64,000 nt of DNA from Imbricaverruca yamaguchii. Lineage: Eukaryota > Arthropoda > Thecostraca > Neoverrucidae. The position numbers were made by a program, and so were the translations under genes. The DNA lies in assembly GCA_034440575.1 (NCBI GenBank), contig JAOTOL010001554.1, positions 124,001 to 188,000 of the forward strand. Direction: 5' to 3'. Below the pieces are notes generated by a model that worked only from the letters and a program-made list of their open reading frames with translations, was not told the DNA's origin and made no database searches. Below are positions 20,607-33,505 of the stretch, piece after piece. The number at the start of each line of letters is the position of its first letter. The first letter of the stretch is position 1.

Positions 20607-22580
20607 CCGGGCCGGCGCATTGGTCGGGGCGAGGTCACAACTCGGTGGACGAACTTTCCAATCCTCTGTCCTGCCATCGTGACACCGGTGAAAATCCGGA
20701 ATACACCGGCTCTCCACCAGGCTGTGCAGCACGCTCAAGGCAATCCAAACTGGTCAGAGTGAAGCTGCCAACAAATGATGCCTGTTCTGTTGACTGATGA
20801 GAAGAACCGCTTCCACAGCGGTAACCTCGTTTGTGGCATCATCCCGGTTACCGGTCCCATGGGATGTGTTATCATTTTATTCCATGTTCGCACGTGCCTT
20901 GCCTCCTCGACGATGTGCTGTGCATTTCATTGCCAGACTTGCCGTGTCCCAATGCGGTTATCTTAGCTCGATGTATGGACGGTGTTCACTGATTTCAGCT
21001 TGCCTTCGATATCCCAGAAATCATACGATCTGATTTTCTGGCAGCACAGCACACACGAGTTATCATGATAATGACAATCAAATCATCAGAGTTCGCTGCA
21101 TTTACATCCATCTCAGAATATGTAGCACGTGGTGTCCTCACTCTTGCCTTTCTGTAATCGCCACTGACCACAATTACCTACCAAAACTTCGGCTTATGAA
21201 TTGAACCATTACATACATGGCAAATTGCATGCACATAGTGGTCTCATTAATGACGTGTTCGTGTCCATTGGCAATCGTGATTGAATAGTTGTGTAGTAAT
21301 TAGGCAGTTCCTTGGAATTGGTCGTACGTGTTCTGTTTTAATGTGTGGTACTTGTAATTGATTGAATTAATGATTGCCTGCCTGGGTAGATTGGTAAGTG
21401 GCCACCTGATGGCTAATATGCATAATTGTGATTGATATTGATACTGACATGATATACATTAATTCATCTGGTCACCTAGGTAGGTACTCAGGCAACGCCA
21501 TCATTGAAGCAAGGTAGGATGAATGTAATCAGATAGTAATGTGATGAAAGTATGGATGCTGGAACAGAATTAGTAGTTTGGTGATACGAATCCAGCTTAC
21601 AGATAGCACAGCAAGAGTTAGAGGGTGAATCTGCATCCAGGCAAAAGTGTATAAGATAATGCAATGAACGAAGTAAGTATTGTAATGGCCAGACTTCCCA
21701 CATCTGACGAACACACGAAGAACAAGCAGCGACCTTCGCATCAGGTAAGCAGAGTAATGGTCAACACACCAGCCCGGATGAAAGCACTGAATGTCTCGCT
21801 GGGAAAGTTGAACCTGGAACCTGACCATGGTGCTGGCTGCCATCTCGGTTCTAGTCAAAACTTCGTAGCGTTGCTGCCGCTTAGCTGGTCATATGGAAAC
21901 TTGACAGAGAACCGACCAAGTGCAATTCGGATGAAATAAGACCACTTTGCATGAGCAAATTCAAGTAAGGATTTGAAACTGTCGTGTACGACAGTAGCAT
22001 CGCTATCGGATGCCTATTAACTGTCATGTATCGTTTTCTGGAAAGAATAGCCCGTGAAATTACAATTATAATTGATCATTCTGATTTCACCGTGAGCTTC
22101 CTGACGGTGAAGTCAACTACCTTGGGGACACTGCGCTATATGACTGCGCCGCATCTCTAACTGCATCACTCTATGCTAGTACAGATAAACTAGCGAAGTC
22201 GCAAAATTCGACGCCGGAGGTCGTCCGAACGTGCCATGAAATGTGTGTTTCTGCATGGGTATGCAACTTTCGTCGTGAACGCTACAGCCACCTCACACGT
22301 CGGGCCGATGATCTGCCACTGAGCCGAACTTCGACGAAGTCACTCTCGAGAAACACTGACTCTGAGCCGGTGGGAGGTAGCCCGAGGTGTCGGTGAACGA
22401 CTGACCCTGTTCCAGCGCTCGGTAACCGTGGCTGTCAACTCAGCGTCACGTCACACTCATGCGGTGCCGGTCGGGAGTCAGGCGACTGACGTGTCCGACT
22501 GCGCCCCACAGTCTGGTCCTGTCACCGGCAGTAGCGTACGCATTCACTGCTGCAGCTAAACACGAACGTGACCTGCAGGG
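20607..22580. other. Intergenic stretch, nothing recognised
   Basis: Several short open frames have no domain features or splice support. No repeats stand out apart from AT-rich patches. Confidence 0.4.
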
Positions 22581-22672
22581 AAACGGCCGCACCATATGCG
22601 AATAGCGGGCCAGCTGGTTAACGGCCGCATCATGTGCCAATAGACGGACAGCTGGTTAACGGCCGCACCACA
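22581..22672. repeat. CAGCTGGTTAACGGCCGC short tandem repeat
   Basis: Three units start at 22581, 22620 and 22658 (period 38-39 bp), each with AACGGCCGCACCA and CAGCTGGTT. The same words recur at about 39020-39078, so this is a dispersed family. Confidence 0.8.
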
Positions 22673-24591
22673 ATAGGGGACGTGCGCGGCCACGCTACTG
22701 GTGGCGCTTCGTTTCCACCTAGCGGCGGATGTTCGAACTGTAAGCATGCCATTGGGTCGCATGGTGGCCGCGGTCGCTAGATGCAAAATCTTGAAGATAA
22801 TTGTCAAAAACAAAGAAAGTATGCTATCTAGAGATTTTGCCCCACCTGTGATGAATACATTCATAATTTCTGTATCAGCTGATACAACTTAGACCAGTAT
22901 AATGGTCGTTAGTAATCGTCCATTTGGTTCTAAGATTATCAGGTCACCGGATTTCCCTATAGCTTAAGCATTGGGAACGCCGGAAGCATAATTGTGGTCG
23001 CATGTGAAATTTAATATTTTGATCAAAGGATGATAGGAACTAATAATGCCCCCCTGGAACGCCTTCAGAAAGGATCACTCGTTTCAATGAAGGTATCCCT
23101 GATCAACTGACACTGCCGTTATACATCGTCAAATTTGATTAAAGATGAAATAACATCGCAACGATGTCTGCGAGGACAATGTCCATTTGGTGCAGATGAT
23201 AGGGTACTGGTGTACGAAACTTTACTTATTCTTTCTTCTTTCATGTGAAACAAACCTTGTCTTAAGTGCATTATTTGCCAAGCAGCATCATATAGATAAT
23301 GCTAAGGTCACCACATACGAAGGCAAATGTTTGTCTCCGCCTTCGCCGCGAAGCGTGGGTACAGCAAGGCTGTTTTGAGTCGGATCGAGTGGTATACAAA
23401 TTAATGCGAATTATTATGATACACATATCTGGATACGGTAGGACATGAACATGGCACTATAAAATACCCTAAACGAAGAATGGTTTTTGTTTTCTTTTAT
23501 CCCCCTTGGATATGCCACTGTCCTCGCCATTTCCACCGTTACTGAATCCACCGGCATCGGCAAGACGAGTAAACATCATAGGTGTGGAAACAGGGGAGAA
23601 GTGGTATGGTCCCCAATTTTTTATGGTTCAAGTTGGCATCTGGCCCGATAAGGCCGGGGACGAGGTACCGGCGGGCGTGTCGGTACCTTGGTGGCACGCT
23701 AAACTTTCGGTATAAATAAAAGTATTATACATTCTTGCTGGCTAACCTAGCCTGAAGTTTTTAAAAGAAGAAAGCTCAATTTTTAAAATGTTAAAAACAC
23801 TAAAAATTTACCCGGCATACAGGCTACCATGCTTAGCTTAACCCTTTGTATGCTTCATAAGGGTGAAATGTGTGTAAAGCTTGTCATAGTTGCCTTAAAC
23901 TACAATACCATTAAAAAAGCATTCTTAAGATGATTTGGGCTTTTGGGTACATTGGCTGCCATTTAGCCAATTAGCTTTTAAGATGAATTCTTCTGACAAG
24001 TGGTGAAGCTGGATCATAAATTAGGTTAATTTATGATCCATCATCATTCATAATGTCATTATTCTTGGAATATTACCCAACTCAAAGCCCCTTTATTGCC
24101 TGCCTCCTGACATGTAAACATGCACAGAAGAATGCATTGGTCATGCAAAAATGGAAATGAAAAAGAAATTCCCAAATTTTTCAGAATAAAAACTGATATA
24201 ACTGAAGCTAACAAAATATATCTCCTGTTTTCTTTATGGAGTTGAAATACATGCAAAATATGTGCTGTGAGTGCCTTAAAGTACATCAATACTGAAAGTT
24301 ATGCACTCTTGCAGCAAATGTTTCATATAACATTTCACCAGATATAGCGTAGGTGTAGCGCCTGTGGGTGCGTGTGGATGTGTGGATAGGCGTGAAGGAT
24401 CTGGGAAAGCCACAGGGAGACGCCTTTGCCAAGCAACACCTAGAACGTGCACAGCTGTGCTGTGCCGCTCTCTCAGTGTGGTCCAGACGCCTCGAAGGGA
24501 TAGGAGAAAAAAGCAGGATTCCGCGGTCGGGTCACCGCCGCTGCCCCGGCTTGCCACTCAAACGACTCGCGACAGCGGGACAGCAGAACTC
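22673..24591. other. Intergenic stretch, nothing firmly recognised
   Basis: The frame 23506-23715 and the GC-richer patch 24360-24590 have open frames on both strands but no recognisable protein. I do not call a gene. Confidence 0.35.
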
Positions 24592-25116
24592 TGTATTGAC
24601 ATGATTTGATTTTATTACGGTGAGCACTTCGGCCTGCTCAGGCCATTTCGTGCTATAAAGAGCAAAATAAGAAAGATTATGTCATGAAAGTCAATTTACA
24701 TGTCCTGAAGCAAGTTGGTTTTCCGGAGAAATTTGAAAAGCAGATTAATGAGACACGGGTGTTTATCCCCCAATAGTGTGGGCAAAGAAAATGAGACGTT
24801 GTGTGTACAGCAGTAGTTTGTAAGTGTTTTTCGATGGTCATGGTAGTGTTGACAGTGTAGAAGAACATGTGAAATTGTAAGATGAGTATTGCATGATGGG
24901 CATGAAGGTCGAGGTGAAGGAGAATAAATATATCTGTGGGTGAGAAAAGTGTGACCTATGCGGAGCCGAGATAAAACTTTTTCTTCTTGTCTGTTTTTCT
25001 GATATGATGTGGTCCAGTTATCAATGACGGGTTTGATGAAACGTAATTGTGTGTGGCTTGTAGTTTCAGTCCATTGTTTGTTCCAAAAGTGTCGGATGCT
25101 CTGTTTTATCGTTGAC

Positions 25117-28100
25117 TTAATGGCTTCGAGATGTTGTGGAATTTCTGTTGTTTGGAAGTAGTAGTGATGATTTAGCTAAATGTTCTGCTTGGTCGTTCCC
25201 TGGGATGCAGCAGTGACTGGGCACCCACAGGAAACGGACCTTGATGCCCATGAAATGAAGTGTTTCTAGTGTGTTATAAATGGAAAGATGGAAATGGTGT
25301 GAAAAGGAAAGGGAAGAAAGTGATTGAAGGACAGATTTAGAGTCGGAACAAATGACAACACTGTGCATGGGGTGACACATTGAACGGCTGCAGACATAAC
25401 GAAGGGCAATGAGGATGGCGTGCAATTCGGCGATGAAAATGGACGTCCCGTTTGGCAAGCGATGCTGTTTGGTGTGTGTCCCTGAAACGATGGCATTTCC
25501 TGTGTAATTTGTGTCTTTAGATCCATCGGTGTAAACAAAAGGAACGTGACGATACCGATAACGAAACTGGTTGAATTTTTGTTTCACGTATTCTGGACAA
25601 AGCTGTGATTTTGAAGTGGTGGTCAGATAAAAAATGTGTCGTTCGGTCATCTGCCACGGTGGTGTAGTTGGTGGAGGAAGAGCAGTAATATGTGGAATGT
25701 TGTAGTGGAGTTGTGTAGAATATGTTGTGATGCGTGAAGCTATTGTAAGACCGGTTCGCTTTTCGGCGGGACCTAAATATTCGTGGTGTAGATGTGGGAG
25801 AATTTGTAATGATGCATGTGTGAGGTGATGTTCTTTCAATTGAATTTTTGCGGCAAAGCGAAGTGTTAGTTCCATTCTTCGGAGAGCTAATGGTGTAATT
25901 ACTGATTCGGTTTGTAGAGAAGTGATGGGGGACGTGGTCATTGCACCGAGTGCTATCCGGATAAATTTATTTTGTAATGTGTCCAAAACTTGTAAAGCGG
26001 AGGTACTGCCACCGGCGTAAACCACGCAACCATACTCTATGATGGGTAGAACTAATGATTTGTACAGTTGCAAAAGTGTGTGACGATCGGATCCGAATGG
26101 TGTAGACGTAATGCAGCGAAATAAATTGAGTCTGTGGAAACATTTGGCCTGGACGTGTTTGATGTGTTGATGCATGGAAAGCCTACGATCATAAATAATG
26201 CCAAGAAATTTAAACCAATTTACGAAAGGTATGTCAGTATTTCCGAGGTGAAGTGGTGTTTCTGGATGCGAGCTTGGAGGCGATTTGCTGAATATCATGG
26301 TGGCAGATTTTGGAGGCGAGAATGTGAAACCGTATTTGATAGACCATTGGTGTATGTGGTCGAGTGCGTTTTGAAGTCTAAATAGGCAGTCTAAATATTT
26401 GAAGTCTCTTTATTTTCATCTGTGCACCAAATTGCGCTGTCATCGGCGAAAAGAGATCGTGATATCTGAGATGGAACATCGGTGAAAATATCGTCAATGA
26501 TGATGTTAAATAAAATTGGCGATAAACAGCTTCTCTGTGGTAATCCATTTTTCATGAAGTGTAAATTTGAAATCGCTGATCTGCACCGGAGATGGAAATT
26601 ACGGGAACCAGTCAAAAATCCTATCAAATAATGTGCTAAATTCCCTCTGACGCCGATGTGAAGAAGTTTTGAAATTAATGCGGGTTTGTGTACCATGTCG
26701 TATGCTTTGCTAATGTCTAAAAATACTGCGATGGTGTGTTGATGTTTCTTATAGCCAAAGCGTATGTCTGTTTCCAATCGAATGAGGTGATCTATTGTGC
26801 TGTGTCCAGGACGAAGCCGCATTGAATTGAAGATAAAAGAGAATGTGTTTCTAAACACCAGGTCAGTCTTTTTATAATCATACGTTCGAAAAGTTTTCCT
26901 AGGCAACTGGTGAGGGTGACGGGTCGAAAATTATTGGGGTTGCTGTGATCTTTGCCAGGTTTTGGTATGGGAATGATGGTGGCCTCTTTCCAAGATTCAG
27001 GAAACACGTGACCTGACCATAATGAATTCAATGTTTGTAAGATGGAATGTTTTGTGCCGTCGGATAAATGTCTGAAAAAGGAATAATGTAAATTATCTGG
27101 CCCTACTGAAGTATTACCGGCGGAAGAAATTGCTGTGTCTAGTTCTGAAAGTTGAAAAGGGGTATTGTATGTTTCAGTGTTGTCCGAGTTGAATTGTGCT
27201 AAATCGGTGTGAAAAGTGTGTTGAGCATTTTGTAAAAATTCCGGTCTGTAATTGTTATCAGAGCTATTGTGGGCCATAGTATCTGCTAATGTGTTCACTA
27301 TTGTTTGTGCGTCTGTAATTGTGGTGTTTTGGATTTTGAGGGCCGGGAGTGATTTAAAAGGGGTGCGTCCAGACAACCGTCGGATTAACTGCCAAATTTT
27401 GCTGAGAGGCGTTTCTGATGTGAGTTGTTGCAAAAATGAATTCCATGAACGACGCCTAGCCTCGCGAATGATGCGGCGGGTTCGAGCTCGTTCCTGGTTT
27501 CGATGAAGTAAATTGTGTGAATCGGGATGTCTAAGATATTTTCTAAATGCTCGTTTTTTAACTGCGATGGCATGTGCTACTTCGGGGCACCACCAAGGTA
27601 CCGGTGTTCTCTTTGTGAATGGTTTTGTGAGTGGGATAGTGATAGAAGCTGCTTCGAAAAGTGTTTTTATAATGTGGTTGATGTTTTCGACGGGAGAAAT
27701 GTTAGGGTTGTAGTGAATATTTGAAAGTTCCTGAAATGTTGTCCAATCGGCCTTCGAAATTTTCCAGCGCGGTATAAAACTGGTTGTGCTATCGGTTGCT
27801 GTTGAAAATGTGGTGGTTAATTTGATGGGGTAGTGGTCGCTATCATGAATGTCAGTGTCAACGGTCCAGTCGAACTCATTGGCCAGTGTCGGAGAGCATA
27901 TTGATAAGTCAATAGCTGTTTGTGTATTATGTCCAAGATGGAAAAAAGTTGGTTCTCCGGTATTCAGTAGTACTAAATTATATCGATCTAAAATTTGTTC
28001 AATGATGTGGCCTCGAGTGTCTCCATGTGTACGTGATTGATTCCAGGCTGGACTATGTGCATTGAAGTCTCCGAGTAATATGAATGGGTTCTTGAAATGT

Positions 28101-28633
28101 GTCATGAGATGTTCTAATTGTGTCAAAATACTTGTATTGTCTGTGTGGGGGGAATATAAATGGAGCATACATCCATATTCCCACCATGTAAACGTAAGGT
28201 GCAAGCTACTGCTTGCAAATGTGAATTGAGTGTAATTTGCGTATGCGTAAAATCATTGTTGATGTAAAGTGCTGTACCGCCACTGCGATGAGGTCCACTG
28301 ACCTCGTCGTGGCGGTACAGCAAGTAATTTGAAAGATTAAAGTTGTATAGTATCATTAGGCAAAAACCATGTTTCTTGTAGTGCTATAAGAATAGGTGTG
28401 AGAATATTGAAAAATGCTTTCATTTCGGCCCATTTGGATATCAAACTACGGCAATTCCATTGTAAAAATGTAGACATGTGAAAAGAAGTGTTAATGTTTG
28501 TCAGCACCTTTCGGTGCTTGTCGGAGCCAGGAGTGTAATTCTGGTGGATATGTGTGTTGGGTGCGGACAGCGGCGGTGGCGGCGGCTGGCCCGCTGGATC
28601 CGTCCGGCCGACCGGTGACCTTGGTATGGTCAC
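25117..28633 (-). pseudogene. ORF2 of the RNase H LINE: endonuclease-RT-RNase H, frameshifted
   Basis: The endonuclease begins near 28530 (FLQWNCRSLISKWAEMKAF, then LIALQETW) and includes LLGDFNAHSP, HDSDHYPI and a C-terminal linker. The RT follows with KPGKDHSNPNNFRPVTLTS, VFLDISKAYDMV, NGLPQRSCLSP and LFADDSAIW. RNase H is near 25250-25530 (VYTDGSKD, AELHAILIAL, CSDSKSVLQ, WVPSHCCIPGNDQAEHLA), with the acidic residues retained. The frame changes near 28345, 28180, 26850 and 26390, so no single product can be made. The RT turn reads PQRS rather than the usual PQGS. Confidence 0.88.
28271..28321. repeat. Inverted repeat inside the endonuclease coding region
   Basis: The 13-bp perfect arms GCTGTACCGCCAC (28271-28283) and its complement (28309-28321) flank a 25-nt loop with further partial pairing. 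Both arms are coding in the LINE. Confidence 0.7.
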
Positions 28634-28814
28634 GGCGGCCGGTTACTGCCTCGGGGGATGCCCGCTGGCTTGGAGTCGGTCGTGTCACGTGGGTGGCGGC
28701 GGGCGCTGGACGAGCAGGGCTCGACCGGCGGCCTGCTGGGGAACGTGGCTGTCCTGCAGCCGAGTGGCTGCGGGGTCTGGCATTCCTTGAGGAATTTGTT
28801 TGTGTGTGCGAAGT

Positions 28815-30042
28815 CTATGTGGTCTTTGTGTTGGGAGCCAGGGTGGTTTGTGTGTTTGTGGTCAATGGTGTGAGTTTTTGAAGTGGAGCTAAGCCAGGAA
28901 TGATGTCGGTTTGCATCGAACAAGAGGTGGTATTCACGCGGGGAGTGGGTGGAGCAATGGCGGCTGCCTGGGCGTACGATTTTGTGGCCGGCGAGGTGGC
29001 CTCGACAGACCGGCGGGCCTGGGGATAGGACACCCCGGTCGTAGCCTTCACTGCGCACACTTCTTTTTCCTTGCGCCAGACTGGGCAGATGGGTGATGTG
29101 GTCAGGTGATCAGAGGTGTGGCAGTTCAGGCAGTAGGCTGGTTTGGAGCAGGTGGACTCGGGATGGGGTGGTTCACCACACTTGGAGCATCGGGCTGGTT
29201 GGCGGCATGTTTTGCTGCCATGGCCGAAGCGCTGGCAGTTAAAACAGCGGAGAGGATTGGGAATGAATACACAGACTTGGAATCGTAGGTATCCGGCGAG
29301 GAGGGTCTTGGGAAGAGTAGTAGAATTGAACGTAAGGACAAGGAGGCTCGTATCACGTTTCTGGCCGTCTTTGAAGGAGGTGATGCGGCGGACGTGGGTC
29401 ACCCCCTCCAGCCTGAGTTCCGCTTGAATATCTGCCTCAGACATGAAGCGGAGCTCCGGCGCGAAGATGGTGCCCTTGGTGGTATTACGGTAGGAATGGA
29501 GGGAAATGGTGACGGATTTACCACAAAATGTGGTGGTGCGGAGGAGGGCTTTGGTCTGGGCTCTGGTTTGGGTTTTAATGACGAGGGTTCCGTTGGCAGG
29601 GGCTTCGATATCAGGATTTGCTAAGGAGCAGATGGCGAGGAGTTGTTTGGTCGGCCAGAATACGTTGATACGGCGGAAGGAAACGGATTCCTCGACAGGC
29701 TTAACGACTGCGTACGAGCCAGCGCTGTCCAGGTAGGGTTCGATGGGTTGGATGGGTTCAGGTGGTGAGGGCGTGGTCTGATTCGAGCGATGGTCAGCGG
29801 CGTGTAGAGTGATGGTATGGTCCGAGAGTGAGGTCGTGGTCTTGGGACGAGCAGAGGGCTTCCATTCCATCATCAAGCGGAATTGTCTGGCGTGGGTCAT
29901 TAGTGGCGGAATCGTGCGGAGGTGCATTAGGTGTCAAGTCCGTGTTCGTGCGACGGTCGTCAGTCGGGGCTAATGGCGGAAAATCAGAGTCGGAGTCCGT
30001 TGGAGAGCAGGGGTCGATGTCCTTCTTACGTTTTTTCCCCAT
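28815..30042 (-). pseudogene. ORF1 of the RNase H LINE: gag-like protein with zinc knuckles, frameshifted
   Basis: The start MGKKRKKDIDPCSPTDSDSD at 30042 continues to about 29850, where a frameshift moves the reading into the frame ending at 28815. The C-terminal part has an RNA-binding-like fold region (RINVFWPTKQLLAICSLA) and then three Cys-rich knuckles: CFNCQRFGHGSKTC, CSKCGEPPHPESTC and CLNCHTSDHLTTSPIC. It would coat the element RNA. A Thr/Pro-rich tail follows. It overlaps the ORF2 start region only slightly. Confidence 0.82.
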
Positions 30043-30136
30043 CGTGGGAAAAAACCCTACCTATTGTGGAAAGAAATGTAAGCACGCACAGGAACTCAGG
30101 GAACGGAAGTACGACGGAGACGAAAATCGAGCGAGG

Positions 30137-30196
30137 TGACGGGTGTCACCCCACTAGGAAAAAAGCTGAGAAAAAAGAGCGACGGGTGTCACCCCA
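30137..30196 (-). repeat. Short direct repeat in the LINE 5' UTR
   Basis: GACGGGTGTCACCCCA occurs at about 30138 and again at about 30181. Each copy contains a GGGTG...CACCC palindrome. Confidence 0.75.
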
Positions 30197-30305
30197 CGAA
30201 AATGAAAAATAAGCTACTATCTCCAGCAGCCAATCACGCCAAATATGGCACGGCGCAGTGATCAGTGGCTCTGTATATGGCGAACAGGTAATACTGAACA
30301 CCCCA

Positions 30306-30497
30306 TGTATTGACATGATTTGATTTGGATTTTATTACGGTGAGCACTTCGGCCTGCTCAGGCCATTTCGCGCTATAAAGAGAAAAAGAAGAAAGATTAT
30401 GTCATGAAAGTCAATGTACATGTCCTGAAGCAAGTTGGTTTTCGGGAGAAATTTGAAAAGTAGATGAATGAGACACGGGTGTTTATCGCGCAATAGT
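30306..30497 (-). mobile_element. 5'-truncated copy of the RNase H LINE (3' end only)
   Basis: It is nearly the same sequence as 24592-24775, including GGTGAGCACTTCGGCCTGCT, ATTATGTCATGAAAGTCAAT and GACACGGGTGTTTATC. It lies head-to-tail next to the longer copy. A third tail-like scrap (GATTTTATTACGG) is at about 30506-30540. Confidence 0.85.
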
Positions 30498-30540
30498 CCC
30501 AATTGACACGATTTGATTTTTTGATTTTATTACGGTTGAC

Positions 30541-31084
30541 ATGGCGACATAGCGGCAATTCACGCTGACTAGAACATACAGTATGTCCCTAGTTAAGACA
30601 CTAAAGTGCGCAGTATGGAGAGGTAAATTGCAGGGAATTAAGTATACAGGTAAGTCGGCTCAGTGAAGTGGAAGGCTATTATGTCAAATGTCTACTGGAC
30701 ATAGAACATTGCAGATGAGCGGATAAATGAGATGAAACGGACCTGGATGAGTACAGTCACGACACTGACACCTAGCGTCAAGAGAGCGAACGACAGGTCG
30801 AGACGCTAGATGGCGGGCGCGTGCTCACCAGTGGCTCCGAGCTATCAGATGGCCGCCAGATGGCCGGCGGATGCGCATCCGCTACATAGGTACCCATATT
30901 GCCACAATACTGCAAAACAAAGGATAAGCCAAGGTATACCATTTGTATGGCATCCAAATCAAACGAATCTGAACACTGCTTCAGAACTTGAACATGTAGG
31001 TATCCAGACAGGGTATGCTTATCCAGCATACCTACATTGAAATACTGGAATTGTATGACGAATGCTGCCTATCCCCAGCTTGAT
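30541..31084. other. Stretch with no gene recognised
   Basis: Open frames 30778-31040 on both strands have no domain. The area may be part of a decayed LINE whose 3' end follows. Confidence 0.35.
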
Positions 31085-31338
31085 AGTGAGTATGGTGACA
31101 ACTCACCGCCACCTGAGCTGACGCGACTTCATGTGTCGATCTTTGATCGCCACCTACGGCAGTACCTATTTGATTTGCCGCCCGTGCCGGACTGATTGAC
31201 TGCTCGACTTGCTGTATTTTGTATTATTATTTGTATTCTGTGATTTTGACCCTCTTTTTACCTTTTGTGCTGCGTTTTTTAATCTATTTGACGCGATGTC
31301 ATAATAACCACAAGTCCATTGTGGATGACCTCAATAAA

Positions 31339-31374
<36 letters not shown>

Positions 31375-31376
31375 GG
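31085..31376 (+). mobile_element. LINE 3' end with (TCTG)n tail
   Basis: A short frame ends VSIFDRHLRQYLFDLPPVPD followed by TGA at about 31191-31193. A 3' UTR of about 135 bp follows, then CTCAATAAAGTCTG running straight into (TCTG)n at about 31336-31375. This is how several non-LTR elements end in invertebrates. The clade is not identifiable from so little sequence. Confidence 0.45.
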
Positions 31377-31599
31377 TCAATTTTGAATGTTCACACATTT
31401 CCATAATGATTCTGAGACGTTGTGGTATTTGTGGAAATTTCTCACTATATTATTTGCTAGTTGGAAAATTAAATATACTAAAAAGCACATGGTCAGCTAC
31501 ATTTTTCACTCAGGCATCCATTCACGGGCGTCGCACCCGGAGGCAGGGGGGGCAATTTCCCCCCTGCCGGGAGACTGGGGAGAGTGCCAAATATCGACA

Positions 31600-33505
31600 C
31601 GGAGCCCCCAGAACGAAAAGGAGGTCCCATGATGAAAAGGAGGCCCCCAGAACGAAAAGTAGACCCCAGGACGAAAAGGAGGCCCTCCAGGACGAAAAAG
31701 AGGCCCTCCAGGACAAAGGGAGGCCCCATGACGAAAAGGAGGCCCTCCGGGACGAAGAGGAGGCCCTCCAGGACGAAAATGAGGCCCCCATGACGAAAAG
31801 GAGGCCCTCCGGGACGAAAAGGAGGCCCTCCAGGACGAAAAGGACGCCGTCCAGGACAAAAGGGAGGCCCCCATAATGAAAAAGAGGCCCTTCAGGACGA
31901 AAAGGAGTCCCTCCAGGACGAAAGGGAGGCCCTCCAGGACGAAAATGAGGCCCTCCAGGACAACAAGGATGCCCCCAGGACGAACAGGAGGACCCCAGGA
32001 CGAAAAAGAGGCCCCCAAGACGAAAAGGAGGCCCCCAGAATGGAAACGAAGCCAATGAGGAAAAGGAGGCCCAGGACGAAAAGGAGGCCCACAGGATGAA
32101 AAAGAAGATCCCTGGGACGAAAAGGAGGCCTTCCAGGACGAAAAGGAACCCCCAAGACGAAAAAGAGATTCTACAAATTAGGGGCCTACAGGAGGAGGCC
32201 AATCATTTGAAAAAGACGTCACCTAGGAGAGGGTAGGAGGCCACAGAACTAAAGAGTACCAACTACTGACACGGAGGCCCCCAGGACGAAAAGGAGGCCC
32301 CCAGGACGAAAAGGAGGCCCCCGGGACGGAAAGGAGGCCCCCAGGACGAAAAGTAGGCGACCAGGACGAAAAGGATGCCCCCAGGACGAAAAAGAGGCCA
32401 CCCAGGACGAAAAGGGGCCCTCCAAGACGAAAGGGAGGCCCTCCAGGACGAAAAGAAGGCCACCAGGACGAAAAGGAGGCCCCCATAATGAAAAAGAGGC
32501 CCTTCAGGACGAAAAGGAGTCCCTCCAGGACGAAGGGGAGGCCCTCCAGGAAGAAAATGAGGCCCTCCAGGACGACAAGAATGCCCCCAGGACGAACAGA
32601 ACCCCAGAACGAAAAAGAGGCCCCCAAGACGAAAAGGAGGCCCCCAGAATGGAAACGAAGCCAATGAGGAAAAGGAGGCCCAGGACGAAAAGGAGGCCCA
32701 CAGGATGAAAAAGAAGATCCCTGGGACGAAAAGGAGGCCCTCCAGGACGAAAAGGAACCCCCAAGACGAAAAAGAGATTCTATAAATTAGGGGCCTACAG
32801 GAGGAGGCCAATAATTTGAAAAAGACGTCACCTAGGAGAGGGTAGGAAGCCACAGAAATAAAGAGTGCCAACTACTGACACGAAGGTCCCCAGGACGAAA
32901 AGGAGGCCCCCAGGACGAAAAGGAGGCCCCCGGGATGGAAAGGAGGCCCCCAGGACGAAAAGTAGGCGACCAGGACGAAAAGGATGCCCCCAGGACGAAA
33001 AAGAGGCCACCCAGGACGAAAAGGGGCCCTCCAAGACGAAAGGGAGGCCCTCCAGGACGAAAAGGAGGCCCCCAGGACGAAAAGGAGGCCCCCAGGACGA
33101 AAAGGAGGCCCCCGGGACGGAAAGGAGGCCCCCAGGACGAAAAGTAGGCGACCAGGACGAAAAGGATGCCCCCAGGACGAAAAAGAGGCCACCCAGGACG
33201 AAAAGGGGCCCTCCAAGACGAAAGGGAGGCCCTCCAGGACGAAAAGGAGGCCCTCCAGGACGAAAGAGAGGCCCTCCAGGACAAAAGGGAGGCCCTCCAG
33301 GACGAAAAGGAGGCCAATAGTGAAAAGGAGGCCCTCCAGGACGAAAAGGAAGCCCTCCAGGACGAAAGGGAGACCCTCCAAGACGAAAAGGAGTCCCTCC
33401 AGGACGAAAAGGAGGCCCTCCAGGACGAAAAGGAGGACCCCAGGACGAAAAGAAGGCCCCAGGACGAGAAGGAGGCCCCCAAGACGAAAACGAGATTCTA
33501 CAAGT
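31600..33505 (-). repeat. 20/21-bp minisatellite with higher-order repeats
   Basis: Units are AGGACGAAAAGGAGGCCC plus CC (20 bp) or plus TCC (21 bp). A longer period overlies them: the block from CCCCATAATGAAAAAGAGGC at 31868 recurs at 32480 (offset 612). The block with AAAGTAGGCGACCAGGACG recurs at about 32350, 32960 and 33140. Runs of 21-bp units keep frames open and spell EALQDEK heptads, but 20-bp units break them. Confidence 0.92.

Larger units (their letters stand above)
24613..30305 (-). mobile_element. RNase H-bearing LINE (I/jockey-like group), decayed full-length copy
   Basis: Read right to left, it has a 5' UTR, ORF1 with zinc knuckles, ORF2 with endonuclease, RT and RNase H, a 3' UTR and a short AAATC-rich tail. 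It is flanked by a 21-bp direct repeat (24592-24612 and 30306-30326), a long target duplication of the kind LINEs leave. The right-hand copy of that repeat belongs to the tail of a truncated sister element (30306-30497). Several frameshifts break both ORFs. A more decayed relative lies at 41390-42885 (+). Confidence 0.85.
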
